The notes: a model not told the origin generated them from the letters alone. Positions 14,822 to 24,826 are shown, counted from the first letter of the stretch. The stretch: DNA of 41,032 nt from Verrucomicrobia bacterium UBA3841 (GCA_002392765.1 DGHT01000044.1:1-41032), one strand, 5' to 3'. Numbers and translations: made by a program.

Positions 14822-16437
14822 TAGAAAAGCACCTTGCCGACAGCCCATATCATCGAGAATATCACCATTGCGGAAAGAGTCGTGAGGAGGAGCCCTTTGC
14901 CGACATCGCGTCCTTCCGCCCTGACGGTTGACTTGAACTTTTCCGCGACGGCCGAGTCCGTCGGCTTCGTCAGGAGAGTGACGGCGAGCCAGCTTGCGGT
15001 GGTTATGCCAATCGTGATCATCATCTTCTTCCACGGCGGCATCTCGGGGAAGCCAAACTGCATTGCGAGAGCGACGGCGAACGACACGCCCATCCCCGTT
15101 ATCTCCGTCCAGGCGTTTATCCTCATCCAGAACCAGCGCAAGAGGAAGATCGATCCCGACCCGGCGCCGATGAGCAGCATGAGGTCGAAGGCCGCCTTCG
15201 CGCTCTTGAGATGAGGCGCTATCCAGCATCCGAGAAGCAGCAGGAGCAGCATCGACGCGCGGCCCACCCAGATAAGCTCGCGGTCGCTCGCGCCCGGACG
15301 CGCGAAACGTTTCCAGAGGTCGTTGACAATGTAGGCGCTGCCGAGATTGAGATGTGCCGCGACGGTCGAGAAGAGCGCGCCCATCATCGACGCGGCGACG
15401 ACGCCGAGCCACAGGTGCGGGACCTTGGTGAGCATCGCGGGATACGCCATGTCGCCTTGCACGAGCGACGGATCCACATTCGGGAATGCGGCTTTTATCG
15501 AGGCGAGATCGGGATAGACGATAACGGAGCAGAGGCCGACGATATACCACGGCCACGGACGTATCACCCAGTTGAGCACGTTGAAGAAGAGCGTCCCGGC
15601 GAGCGCATGGTTGCCGGACTTCGCAGTCAGCATGCGCTGGACTATGTACCCGCCGCCGCCCGGCTCGGAACCAGCCTTCCACACGTTCCACCACTGCACC
15701 GCGAGCGGAATGACGAACATCGTGAAGAGCGTGTCCCGCGAACCGAAGTCGGGAAATATCGATAGCCGCTTTGCGGTTTCCGGATTCGCCGCGATTCCGG
15801 CAAGCCCGCCTACTTCGGGAAGTGCGAGGCCGTACACCATCGCCGCGACTGCGCCTGCCATCACGACGAGAAAGAGGAAGAAGTCCGTCCAGATGACGCC
15901 GCGTATTCCGCCGAAGAACGTATATACGATCGAGGCGACGACCGTGACGAGGAGTATCGTATTCGCATCAATGCCGAAGAGGACGACGCCGATCTTGATT
16001 GCGGCGAGTATGACATTGCCGAGGACGAGCACGTTGAATACGACGCCGAGGTAGATCGTGCGCACGGCGCGGAGGAACGCCGCCGGCTTCCCGGAATACC
16101 TGAGCTCGTAGAACTCTATGTCGGTCGACACCCCGGAACGCACCCACAGCTTCGCATACACGAAAACGGTGAGAAGCCCCGTCAGAATGAACGCCCACAT
16201 TATCCAGTTGCCGCTCATGCCGTCGCGACGGATCACCTCGGCGAAGAAATTCGCGGAGTCTGTCGCCGTCGTCGCGGCCACCATCGAGAAGCCGATCAGC
16301 CACCAAGGCATGGAGTGCCCGGAGTTGAAGAAGTCCCCCGCCGTCCCGCGGCTTTTGAGCGACGCGAGGGCCGGAATGAGCGCAAGCACGACGAAGAACG
16401 CTATTATGACAGCCCAGTCGAGTCCGTTCAAAAGCAC
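14821..16437 (-). CDS. Sodium:solute symporter (SSS family)
   Basis: 538 aa with about 13 hydrophobic segments. WWLIGFSMVAATTATDSANFF is the typical SSS signature around TM2, with GGIRGVIWTDFFLFLVV and the STVAAHLNLGSAYIVNDLW region following. It imports a solute, in such loci usually a sugar, sugar acid or sialic-acid-like compound, with Na+. The start is GTG at 16437, one base after the GRE stop, with GGGAGG as Shine-Dalgarno. Placement between the GRE and its activase suggests that the imported solute or a derivative is the GRE substrate. The substrate cannot be read from sequence. Confidence 0.9.
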   Translation of the reverse strand: MLLNGLDWAVIIAFFVVLALIPALASLKSRGTAGDFFNSGHSMPWWLIGFSMVAATTATDSANFFAEVIRRDGMSGNWIMWAFILTGLLTVFVYAKLWVRSGVSTDIEFYELRYSGKPAAFLRAVRTIYLGVVFNVLVLGNVILAAIKIGVVLFGIDANTILLVTVVASIVYTFFGGIRGVIWTDFFLFLVVMAGAVAAMVYGLALPEVGGLAGIAANPETAKRLSIFPDFGSRDTLFTMFVIPLAVQWWNVWKAGSEPGGGGYIVQRMLTAKSGNHALAGTLFFNVLNWVIRPWPWYIVGLCSVIVYPDLASIKAAFPNVDPSLVQGDMAYPAMLTKVPHLWLGVVAASMMGALFSTVAAHLNLGSAYIVNDLWKRFARPGASDRELIWVGRASMLLLLLLGCWIAPHLKSAKAAFDLMLLIGAGSGSIFLLRWFWMRINAWTEITGMGVSFAVALAMQFGFPEMPPWKKMMITIGITTASWLAVTLLTKPTDSAVAEKFKSTVRAEGRDVGKGLLLTTLSAMVIFSMIWAVGKVLF

Positions 16438-16438
16438 T

Positions 16439-18652
16439 TTACACCGCCTCCCTTATGAGTCGCTTCACCACAAGCTGCCTGAAAGCGGGCGAGAGCGAAT
16501 TGAAATATGCGGTAAAGCCAGTGACGCGCACGACGAGGTCGGGATATTTAGACGGATCCCTGTCCGCCTCGAGTATCTTCTCCGCATCGACCACGTTGAT
16601 GTTGATGAGCGTGCCGCCGAGCGCGAAGTGCCCGTCCATGAGCGCCATGAGCTTCTCGACGGCTCTCTCGTCGTCAGCGAGCCCTATATCCACCTCCAGC
16701 TGCCATGGCGCGGTGTTGCCGTATCCCGGCTGCACAGAGGCAATCGCCGCCGCCATCGCAGTGAGCGCGCCGTCCTTGCGGAAACCGGGGAGCGGGTTTG
16801 CGCCATGCGAGATCGGCTCTCCCGCCCTGCGCCCGTTCGGCGTGGCGCCGACGGCGCGTCCGAAGCGCAAAGTGTCCGCCCATGTGAACCATCCGGGGAT
16901 GAGCTTGAAGCCGTGCGGAGTGGTGTGGCCCGCGATCTCGCCGTCAAGGATCTCGGTGAGCTTGACGGCCCATGCGTCCGCTCGCGTGCCCCCCGCGCCG
17001 TAGCGCCCGGCGGAGTCGAGCATTTTGCGTGTGCGCTCGCCAGCATCGCCCTCGAAGTTCGATGCGACGGCATCCTTGACTTCGGCGAACGAAAGCGCTT
17101 TCTCGTCCACTACGCGCTGCTCGATCGCGCCGAACGAGTCGGCGACAACCGCAAGGCCCGCGCCGTCTATGGCCATGTTGTAGTATGTCGCTCCGCCGTG
17201 GCTGACGTCCAAGCCCTTCTCTATCGGCCCGTGCGAGAGAAGATTGAGCATCAGCTCCGGCTCGTTGAGATACTGGTGGTCGAGGTGGAAGTCGATGCCC
17301 TCCGCCGTCACCTTCACGGCGGCGGCGAAATGTTTGCGATAGTTCGCCTCCAGCTCCTCCCACGACGCGGATTCGGCAAACGCCACCTCGAACACCTTGG
17401 CGATGTTGATCTTGACGACGTCGTTCAGAGTGTATTCGAGGCCCGGCAGGCTCATCCAGTTGCAGCCCACCGCGATGCGCTGGCGGGCAAGTTCGGCGGA
17501 ATAGCCATTTTTCATGAATCCTTCGACGAGCGCCTTGTCGCCTGAGAAGCGCGGATAGCCAAGACGGTTGGCGAGGAGAATCTCCACACCACGACGGTAG
17601 AGCGCGCGGTCCATGCCGTCCCAGACGCGAATCGTGAGGTTGCACGAACTCTTGAGCTTGCTCGCCGCTTCGAGAATGATATAGCTCATTCGCGAAGTCT
17701 GGTCGGTTCCGTCGGCCGCAGGTCCCCCGATCTGGTAATAGTGCGGATCGTTGAGAAGCAGGCAGAAGCAATAGAACTCCGCGTCTTCGTCCGTTATGAG
17801 CCCGGCGGCGATGTCGCGCACGTAGTAGGGACGCAGCAGCTCGTCGAGCTGTCCGCCCGCGCCGTCGCGGTTGTATGTCCGCGAAGCCATGTTGAACACG
17901 GCGATCCACTGCACCGCTTCGCGGAGAGTTTCGGGCGGACGGTCAACGAGCTTCAGGCAGATACGCGCCATCTCTTCAAGATTCGCGCGGCGCTCGGGAT
18001 CCTCTTCGGTCATCGTGCGGTCGGCCGCGGCCGCGCCCAGCCGGCGCATCCAGGCCTGAACGCCGAGAATCGCCTGCTCTTCGGCATCCATCAGCTCGAC
18101 GGAATAGGCGGCGTCTTCGCCGCCGGCGGAAAACTTCAGCCGCACAGCACGTACTTTCTCCAGCAGCCCGCCCCAGCCGAGATCGAGACCGATCTGGTAG
18201 TCGGGCGCGAAGTGGGCGTCCTTGCCGATGCCGGTGGTGATGTCGTATTTCTTCTGGAGCGGCTCGAGATGCGAGTAGTCGAACGCGAAGTTTGAGCGCG
18301 ACAGCTGATAGCCGAGGCGCATGCGCGAAAGCATGAACATCCAGCGTCCGGCGATGGCATCGTCGGGGTCGATGTAGCATGGATGGTTCTCCATCAGCCA
18401 GCGGAAGTTCGCGGCCCACGCACGCGGACCCGACCACTGCCCTGTCGCGTCGCGCACCGGGAGTTCGACCTTGAAGGACGCGGGCGGCAGGACGAGCCCG
18501 TAGTCGTCCTCGTCGCGCGCGCCGAGCCGGTCCTGCTTCACGCGCGTCTGCTCGATCTTCCGCGCGGTCAGCCGCTCCATTCGCAGCGCGTATCGCATAT
18601 CCTCGTTCCTGCTTTGCATATGCCGGACTTTGCCGATTCCCGCCAATGTCAT
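16439..18652 (-). CDS. Glycyl radical enzyme of an unassigned subgroup (PFL/dehydratase-like)
   Basis: 737 aa, cytoplasmic. The C-terminal glycyl loop is RVTGFTAYFNSLSPAF with Gly712; ATPNGRRAGEP (603-613) and GGTLININVVDAEKI are standard GRE motifs. The thiyl cysteine is Cys397 in VGCNWMSLPGLEYTLND. It aligns with the GCVEP...PG region of glycerol-dehydratase-type enzymes, but the Glu two residues after Cys is Trp399, and there is no PFL-type Cys pair. It is therefore neither PFL nor a canonical Cys-Glu dehydratase, lyase or decarboxylase. It starts 13 nt after the beta-helix gene; Met at 18598 with AGGAACGAGGA is a good alternative start. The substrate is unknown; context suggests a sugar-derived compound. 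Confidence 0.88.
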   Translation of the reverse strand: MTLAGIGKVRHMQSRNEDMRYALRMERLTARKIEQTRVKQDRLGARDEDDYGLVLPPASFKVELPVRDATGQWSGPRAWAANFRWLMENHPCYIDPDDAIAGRWMFMLSRMRLGYQLSRSNFAFDYSHLEPLQKKYDITTGIGKDAHFAPDYQIGLDLGWGGLLEKVRAVRLKFSAGGEDAAYSVELMDAEEQAILGVQAWMRRLGAAAADRTMTEEDPERRANLEEMARICLKLVDRPPETLREAVQWIAVFNMASRTYNRDGAGGQLDELLRPYYVRDIAAGLITDEDAEFYCFCLLLNDPHYYQIGGPAADGTDQTSRMSYIILEAASKLKSSCNLTIRVWDGMDRALYRRGVEILLANRLGYPRFSGDKALVEGFMKNGYSAELARQRIAVGCNWMSLPGLEYTLNDVVKINIAKVFEVAFAESASWEELEANYRKHFAAAVKVTAEGIDFHLDHQYLNEPELMLNLLSHGPIEKGLDVSHGGATYYNMAIDGAGLAVVADSFGAIEQRVVDEKALSFAEVKDAVASNFEGDAGERTRKMLDSAGRYGAGGTRADAWAVKLTEILDGEIAGHTTPHGFKLIPGWFTWADTLRFGRAVGATPNGRRAGEPISHGANPLPGFRKDGALTAMAAAIASVQPGYGNTAPWQLEVDIGLADDERAVEKLMALMDGHFALGGTLININVVDAEKILEADRDPSKYPDLVVRVTGFTAYFNSLSPAFRQLVVKRLIREAV

Positions 18653-18665
18653 CGCCGGCGCGCCG

Positions 18666-21600
18666 CTATCGGATGATCAACATGAATCCGTTGGTGCCGG
18701 CGAAAGCGCCGATCGACGCGCCGCCGGCATCCGAAGCCCCGGGTGCGTAGGCGAAGCGAAGAGCCGTCGTTCCGGCCGCGACGCGGAATCGCAGCTCCGT
18801 CTCGCCATCCGCCGCAGTCAGAGTGCGCCACGGCGTCTCCATATCGCCGATGTAAATCGACAGCGTCCCCGAGCCGGTCACCTCCGCGGAGAAGGCAAAG
18901 CCGCTCTTGCGATTGACGGAAACACCCGCGTCGATCGCACCGGCCGGGATGCGAATCTTGCCGTCGGCAAGCGCGATCTCCTCGCCGGCGGACGCGACAG
19001 CAGTGACGCGACGGTGCAACGCCTTGGCGAGCGCGGGCCGGAGGTCGTATTCAAACGCGCCGATATCCAGCGCACCGCCATAGATGCGCTGTCCTCCCGC
19101 GAGGTCGGTCGAGACGTCGCCTGAGAGTTTTGCAAGAAGCGCGCGGTCGCCGGCATCGACGAGCGCGGAGCCGGCGATTGGCGCATAGGCTTTGTCAAGC
19201 ATTGCGAGCGCATCTTCCACCGTGGAGACCGTTATAACGTTCGCGCACGTGGCGGAGTCGACCGTGGCGTTGCCGCCGCCAACCACCCAAAGGCAGTTCG
19301 TCATATTCTTCATCGTGACGGCGTAGCCGCCCTCGATGTTGGCCGTGGCGATGACCGAGTTCTCGTAGGTCGCGCCATAGTCGAAGAGGCTGTCCCCGAG
19401 TTCGACATTCTGGCCGGAAGCCTTGCCCTGCTTGTTCACGTACGTGCAAGAGCGCATGCCGCCGCAGAAGCGCACGCCGGTGTCGTCGTCCGATTCGTTC
19501 ACGAGCAGGCAGTGTTCGAAACGCGAGTACATCGAAATCGCCGCGCCGGAGGAAACGTTGCCTCCGTAGAGACGGCAGCGGCGCAGAATGCCGCCTGCGA
19601 CGGCGCCGGCCGTGCGGGCGAAACCATTCGTGAACACGCAGTTTTCGAAGACCGCCGATCCCGTTTCTCCGTGACGGCAGGACAGAGCGAGCGCGAGACC
19701 GCCCATGTTTTCGTCGCGCATGTCGCCGGTGGTGTTGAACGTGCCGCCGTTGCGCAGGGTGAAGCCGGAAACGGTCGAGCCCGCAAGCGCAGTGAGGCAG
19801 CGCACAGCGTGCGCGCCGAGTCCGTTGCCGTCGGCATCGTCGGTCGCGCCAGTGATGAACGTGACCGCCGGGCCTTCGTCGGCGACGAGCGCCACGCCTT
19901 CAGGCACGACTCCGCGCGATGCAGAATGGATGCCGTCCTGTGGCGCGATAAGGACCGTGCCGCCAGAGTACGTCATGGTGCCGTCGGCGTAGTCGCCGGG
20001 CGCGGCGTGGACGGTGTCGCCCGTGTGGGCGAGGGCGAGCGCGGCGGCGAGCGTCTTCTTCGCGGCGGCGGCGGAGCGGCCGTCGTTCGCGTCATTGCCG
20101 CTCGTGGCGTCCACGTAGAGGCCCACGCCTTCGAGCAACGTCGAATACGCGCCGGGGACGGGGTTGCCGTCCACGTAGGCGAGGGCGTTGCCCTCGAAGT
20201 CGCCGACGGCGAACATCGCCGCGCGGTAGGCCGTGGCGTCGCCCTTCGTCGAAGCGTCGGTCGCGGTCTTGAGGTGGAGGTCGCCACCGTCAGGATCGGC
20301 GAACAATTCGTACTTGTCGTAGCGCGCGAGCCAGGACCGGCTTGTAAGCGTCGTGTCGCCGACGTTGCCGACGGGAACGATTTTGACGTCGGCGTTGTGT
20401 TCGTCGAGATAGCCGCCCATGAAGGCGCAGTTGTAGGCGGGCGTGTTGCGGTCCACCGGGCGGTAGTTAGGGTTCCCGGATGTCACGCCGGCAGTGTAGT
20501 TCGTCTCCGCGAAGGTCACGTTGTACGGGTGGCACTTGTAGAGCGAGCTCACGGTGTCGGTGCGGGTCTGGAGATTGTCGCGGACGACGCACGCCGACAG
20601 GACGGACTTGAATGCCACCGCGCCGCGCTCGTAGTCGTAGTCGTTGTTCGTCTGAGTGCCTGTAACGCGGTTGTTGGCGGTTGCGGCATTGTCGACGAAG
20701 ACGCAGCGCTGCGCCCAGCCGCCGCACATCGCGGCGCCCTGCCGCGCGGAGTTTCCGGAGAAAATGCAGTCCGTCACCTGCGCATTGCGCTGGTATCCGA
20801 TGTCAAGGCCGGCGCCGTCCGTCCAGGACTGCGGCGTCGCGTAGAAGCCGCCGCCGAGACCGTTCGCATCTGACGTGCCCTTGTCCGCAGTGCCGTTTTC
20901 AAGAGTGAAGCCCTGCACGTGGGCTGTCACGGCCTGGCGCCGGACCGCCACGCACCGGGTGTCCGCATCGCCGCGAATGATCGTGTCTTCGGCGCTGCCG
21001 GTCGCGCGGATGGCGACTTGGTTCTCGATGCCGACGCGGGAAACGACTTTGTGTTCGGAGAGCGTCTTGCCGCCCGTGGAGTATATGCCCGGCGCGACAT
21101 GGACGAGCCCGTATGTGGCGGTGTTGTCCACGGCGTCCTGGATGGTGGTGTAGGGCTTCGCCTCCGAGCCGTCGGAGTCGCCGCCTGCATACGAACCATC
21201 GACCCATTTCTCGTCCGTCGCCGCCTTCGCTGTCACCGTGACGGTTTCGCCGGAGGCGGGCGGCGTCATCCACGCGCCGCGGTCGGCGCCGAGATCGGGA
21301 TAGCGGTAGAAGGCGCCCCAGTCGCCCGTGCAGGAGTAGCCGAAGAGCGGCGTTGCGTCGCCGATCGTCGGGACGAGGCGCACCTGGGCGGTAGCCGCCT
21401 TGCACGAAACGAAACCTCTCGGGAGCGAAACGACATCCGTCCCCGCCATGACGGCGACGTTGGTGCCGAGCTGGATCGTGCCGAGCGCCGGATCGGCCGC
21501 CTCGCCTTGCGCCTCAATGGCGCCTATATCGACGGACGTCCAGTTGCGCGCTTTGCCGAAGAAGTCGGTGTCGAGGTATTCTTCCGGGACGAACGTCTCG

Positions 21601-22748
21601 GCGACGGAACGGGCGTTGAAGCCGGCGTCCTTGAGATCGCCGTTCACGGCGGACTTCCACTCGCGCGCGTCGGCGGCGTACCATGTCTGGAAGGCATCGA
21701 CGCCGACCTTGCAACCGGCCTTTTCCCCTTCTGCAGCTATGCGGCCGCCAATGTCGGTGCCTGATGCGGTCTGAACGCAGTTCGTCGGGTAGATATAGGC
21801 CTTGCCGCCTCCCTTGCCGTACGAAAGCGCCTCGCCGTCGCCGAGAAACGCGCAGTTGTAAATGGGAGACACATAGTTGCCGTTTGGCTGGAGCGTGTAG
21901 CAGGTGTTGTCGATGAACGTGCAGTTTACGATCGTGGCGGCTTGCATCTGGGCGAAGATGGAGCCTCCGTTTGTGCCGACGGCCCGCGCAGCGGGGCCGT
22001 TCATGGCGAAAACGCAGTTGTAGGCGTAGAGCGTGCGATAGAAGACATGCTGGGTGCCGGTGCCTTGTACGCCACGGTTGCCGACGAACGCGCAGCGAAT
22101 CGGGACGATGCCGCGGGAAATCGCGGCGCCCGTCCCTGCGCGGCAGTTTACGATGTCGCAATCCACGACATAGGCGAGGCCCTTGCCGTTGACGCCGGTG
22201 CCGCCGCAGATGCCGCCTGCGCTGTCGTAGTCGGTATTGCCCGCCGTGGCGTATTCCGTCGCGCCGTCGCGAATCGTGAAGCCTTCGATGAGCGTGCCGT
22301 TTGCCGCGTCGTCCGCCGAAGCCGTTCCGTTGATGTAGATGCAGCGCGCCGCGCCGGCGCCCGTGCCAGTCTCTGTATCGGCCCATCTGCCTACGATGTG
22401 CGTCTTGTGCTTGCCGTTGCGCGAGACGAGGTGGATGCGTTTCGTGATTTGCACGACGGTCGGCAGCGTCTTCGCCTTGTCGCTCGGGGAAGTCCACTGC
22501 GTCGTATCGGAATATTCGCCGTCATCGACGACCACGGTGTCGCCGGAGGCGCAGAGATCGACCGCCGCCTGGATTGTCTGCTTGGCGTCGTCCCAGGATG
22601 TTCCGCCGTTGGAATCGCTGCCGGATTTTGATACATAGCGCGTCGTACCCGTGAAAGTGCCTTCGAGCGTGAAGCCGAAGATCGCAAACAGCGGGAAAGC
22701 CGCAAGTGCGGCGCAGACTATTTCATTCAGCATGTGCTTTGTTTTCAT
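18666..22748 (-). CDS. Secreted right-handed beta-helix protein with three repeated modules
   Basis: 1360 aa with signal peptide. Three times the chain begins a new unit of the same form: RYVSKSGSDSNGG...DTVVVDDGEY (~37-80), WVDGSYAGGDSDGSEAKPYTTIQ (~516-560) and LYVDATSGNDANDG...DTVHAAPGDY (~872-915). Each is followed by parallel beta-helix stretches such as GFTIRDG, GFTLENG and GFTLRNG. This is the layout of polysaccharide-lyase-like or surface-binding beta-helices. No catalytic site can be assigned and no beta-barrel is present. The C-terminus (~1240-1360) has small beta domains. The start overlaps the upstream stop (ATGA) and has AGGAGA. It may bind or cut the glycan feeding the downstream symporter and GRE. 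Confidence 0.75.
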   Translation of the reverse strand: MKTKHMLNEIVCAALAAFPLFAIFGFTLEGTFTGTTRYVSKSGSDSNGGTSWDDAKQTIQAAVDLCASGDTVVVDDGEYSDTTQWTSPSDKAKTLPTVVQITKRIHLVSRNGKHKTHIVGRWADTETGTGAGAARCIYINGTASADDAANGTLIEGFTIRDGATEYATAGNTDYDSAGGICGGTGVNGKGLAYVVDCDIVNCRAGTGAAISRGIVPIRCAFVGNRGVQGTGTQHVFYRTLYAYNCVFAMNGPAARAVGTNGGSIFAQMQAATIVNCTFIDNTCYTLQPNGNYVSPIYNCAFLGDGEALSYGKGGGKAYIYPTNCVQTASGTDIGGRIAAEGEKAGCKVGVDAFQTWYAADAREWKSAVNGDLKDAGFNARSVAETFVPEEYLDTDFFGKARNWTSVDIGAIEAQGEAADPALGTIQLGTNVAVMAGTDVVSLPRGFVSCKAATAQVRLVPTIGDATPLFGYSCTGDWGAFYRYPDLGADRGAWMTPPASGETVTVTAKAATDEKWVDGSYAGGDSDGSEAKPYTTIQDAVDNTATYGLVHVAPGIYSTGGKTLSEHKVVSRVGIENQVAIRATGSAEDTIIRGDADTRCVAVRRQAVTAHVQGFTLENGTADKGTSDANGLGGGFYATPQSWTDGAGLDIGYQRNAQVTDCIFSGNSARQGAAMCGGWAQRCVFVDNAATANNRVTGTQTNNDYDYERGAVAFKSVLSACVVRDNLQTRTDTVSSLYKCHPYNVTFAETNYTAGVTSGNPNYRPVDRNTPAYNCAFMGGYLDEHNADVKIVPVGNVGDTTLTSRSWLARYDKYELFADPDGGDLHLKTATDASTKGDATAYRAAMFAVGDFEGNALAYVDGNPVPGAYSTLLEGVGLYVDATSGNDANDGRSAAAAKKTLAAALALAHTGDTVHAAPGDYADGTMTYSGGTVLIAPQDGIHSASRGVVPEGVALVADEGPAVTFITGATDDADGNGLGAHAVRCLTALAGSTVSGFTLRNGGTFNTTGDMRDENMGGLALALSCRHGETGSAVFENCVFTNGFARTAGAVAGGILRRCRLYGGNVSSGAAISMYSRFEHCLLVNESDDDTGVRFCGGMRSCTYVNKQGKASGQNVELGDSLFDYGATYENSVIATANIEGGYAVTMKNMTNCLWVVGGGNATVDSATCANVITVSTVEDALAMLDKAYAPIAGSALVDAGDRALLAKLSGDVSTDLAGGQRIYGGALDIGAFEYDLRPALAKALHRRVTAVASAGEEIALADGKIRIPAGAIDAGVSVNRKSGFAFSAEVTGSGTLSIYIGDMETPWRTLTAADGETELRFRVAAGTTALRFAYAPGASDAGGASIGAFAGTNGFMLIIR

Positions 22749-24826
22749 GGCAGTCTCCTTTGGGTTGACTTGGGAAGTTGAAAGGTTTGGTTGTTGATTT
22801 GCCGTATTCCGATTCGTTTGAGTTCATGCGCTTCGAGGGAGACTGCGGCGGTCTTGCCGGCATGCCTCCCGTCATCCCAGACTTTGCATTCCAGCGTCTG
22901 CGGATGGTCTGTCAGGTTGGCGGCCAGAAGGACGGTTTCACCGTCGGCTGTTCGCCACCAGTTGCCGACGACGGCGGGACATGTGCCGCGATTCACGCTC
23001 TTGCTCCAGTTGGCGCGCGGCTTCCACGTGTATTCAATCTCCGGCAGCGGCGCGACGGGGCGGAGTTCGTCAAGGAGGCTGCCGTAGGCGAGCGCGTCGA
23101 GGTTGTTCTGGCGGAACGTGCAAAGCCGACGGAGGATTTCGACTTTCTGCGGCTTGTCAAGAACGGAGGGATCGAACCAGCCGAGCGGATGCCCCCAGAG
23201 CATTTCGCGGCTCTGCTGGACGCGGAAAGACTGCGGATCGTCGTCGGCGTTCTGCGGCGAGCAGAAGTAGGTCGTGTAGCCCGAATAGACGGCGCTCCAG
23301 AACGGCACGTCCTCGGGTTTTCGCTCCACGACCTGCAGAAAGCCGTCGAAGAGATCGAGATACGCTTCTCCCGCGCCCTCCGTGGTGAGGAACGCGCCAC
23401 GCTCGTTGTAGGCGCGGCGGATCGGCTCCAACATGCGCACATAGCCTTCGCGCCACCAGGCGCCGCCGCCGACCGGATGGCCGTGCGAAGGATCGTAGCA
23501 CGGGTATGCGCGCGCAGCGCCTACCTGGTCTATAAAAAGAGACTTCGCCCCGAGTTCGTCGAGGATGCGTCCTGTGAATGTCTGCACCACACGCTGCCAC
23601 GTCGCCGTCCACGGGCACATCACCGCGAGCGGAGGATTCGCAGGGTTGTACACCTCGACGACGCGCGAGCCGTCCGCCTTCATCACGGCCCAAGGCTCGG
23701 CAAGAAGATAACCCATCGTCGTCGCCGTCCAGAGGCGGCCGTTGGTGTATGGCATAGGCTCCTGTCCAATGGAATGGCAGAAGTCTATCGTTTCCTTCAC
23801 ATGCGGCTGGGCGGGAAAATACTCTGGATAGTTGACGTCGTGCCCGGACTGCTGCCAGAGGTGCCAGTGGATGCCCGTCGCGAAACCGGGGAAAAGCGAC
23901 TTCGCCCTCGCGAGCACGTTCGAGGCCATGTCCGAATGGCCGTGGATGTTGATCCAGAGCGGGATTTCGCAGATGCGGCGCAAACGCGATTGGTCGTCCT
24001 TGATCGGCCCCGAGCGCGCCCACTTCTGGGCAAGGGCGAATTTGCGGTATCGCCGCGCGGCTTCCCACCAATCGCCTTTGAGCGGCGCAAGCGTCACATT
24101 GTAGCCGGGGCCGTCCGCGCCGAGTTCGACGAGCGTGTCGAAATGGACGTTCTGTTCGCCGCTCTCCACGAGACACTTCTGCCGCGCCTGTGGATCCTCT
24201 GCCGCGATGTAGAGCCCCGTCTCGCCCAGGAAGAAGGCCGCGACTGGCGGCGCATAGCCGAGATAGTGGGCATGGAGCGCATTCGGCTGCGCCGTGCGGC
24301 GGCGGAAGAGCCTCGCGCCGTAGTCCTTCCACGGCAGGAGGGCATCGCCCTCCCCGTCGCGCGTCACGCGTCGCAGCATCGGGAAGCAGGTGCGCTTGAG
24401 TTTGCAGCGCGGCGAATGGTTCGCAAAGCGGAGGCTCCACGTCTGCGAACCGTCTGCGTTCTTCGCGATGGTGACGGTGGCGTCGAGGGCGTCGGCCTCG
24501 CCGCCCAGCGGAATGCCGCGCCATGAAAGCACGATCTCCGAATCTGACTCGCGTTTTGCGAAAGAGGTGGCATTCGAGGCGGAGACGGAAAGCATCTCCG
24601 GCGTGGAAGCGCCTGGATCTGCCAGAAACTCCGCCTCCCAGAGATTGCCTCCGCCAGTCGCGAAGACGGCCTCTCCGATGCTGATCGACTGGAGGATGCC
24701 GTTTTCGGAGAAACTGGCATTCACGGCATTGAAATTCCCATTGCCCGGGAGGGCGTCGGCACCGCGAGCCGCAAAAAGCATCGCGGCAGAGACGATGGCA
24801 AGGAGTATTTTCGCTTCGAGTTTCAT
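22745..24826 (-). CDS. DUF6259-like secreted putative glycoside hydrolase
   Basis: 693 aa with signal peptide (MKLEAKILLAIVSAAMLFAA). It has an N-terminal beta-sandwich (~30-250), then a TIM-barrel-like region with IPLWINIHGHSD, FATGIHWHLWQQSGHD, AKSLFIDQVGAARAYPCYD and GAFLTTEGAGEAYLDLFDG, and a C-terminal beta domain (~600-680). The FIDQ strand and TEG loop resemble the DUF6259 family, related to clan-D/GH101-type barrels. The acids in FIDQ and TTEGAGE are candidate catalytic residues. It lies 23 nt after the AGE gene and overlaps the beta-helix start by four bases. A glycosidase is likely, specificity unknown. Confidence 0.65.
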   Translation of the reverse strand: MKLEAKILLAIVSAAMLFAARGADALPGNGNFNAVNASFSENGILQSISIGEAVFATGGGNLWEAEFLADPGASTPEMLSVSASNATSFAKRESDSEIVLSWRGIPLGGEADALDATVTIAKNADGSQTWSLRFANHSPRCKLKRTCFPMLRRVTRDGEGDALLPWKDYGARLFRRRTAQPNALHAHYLGYAPPVAAFFLGETGLYIAAEDPQARQKCLVESGEQNVHFDTLVELGADGPGYNVTLAPLKGDWWEAARRYRKFALAQKWARSGPIKDDQSRLRRICEIPLWINIHGHSDMASNVLARAKSLFPGFATGIHWHLWQQSGHDVNYPEYFPAQPHVKETIDFCHSIGQEPMPYTNGRLWTATTMGYLLAEPWAVMKADGSRVVEVYNPANPPLAVMCPWTATWQRVVQTFTGRILDELGAKSLFIDQVGAARAYPCYDPSHGHPVGGGAWWREGYVRMLEPIRRAYNERGAFLTTEGAGEAYLDLFDGFLQVVERKPEDVPFWSAVYSGYTTYFCSPQNADDDPQSFRVQQSREMLWGHPLGWFDPSVLDKPQKVEILRRLCTFRQNNLDALAYGSLLDELRPVAPLPEIEYTWKPRANWSKSVNRGTCPAVVGNWWRTADGETVLLAANLTDHPQTLECKVWDDGRHAGKTAAVSLEAHELKRIGIRQINNQTFQLPKSTQRRLP

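Noticed and set aside
14822..15694. N-terminal extension of the activase frame
   Set aside because: It is antisense-free shadow coding within the symporter gene; the activase motif pattern starts at 14821 with a TAATG junction and Shine-Dalgarno.
16439..18652. Annotation as pyruvate formate-lyase
   Set aside because: The adjacent Cys-Cys pair and PFL context are missing; the active-site region aligns better with dehydratase-type GREs but lacks their Glu.
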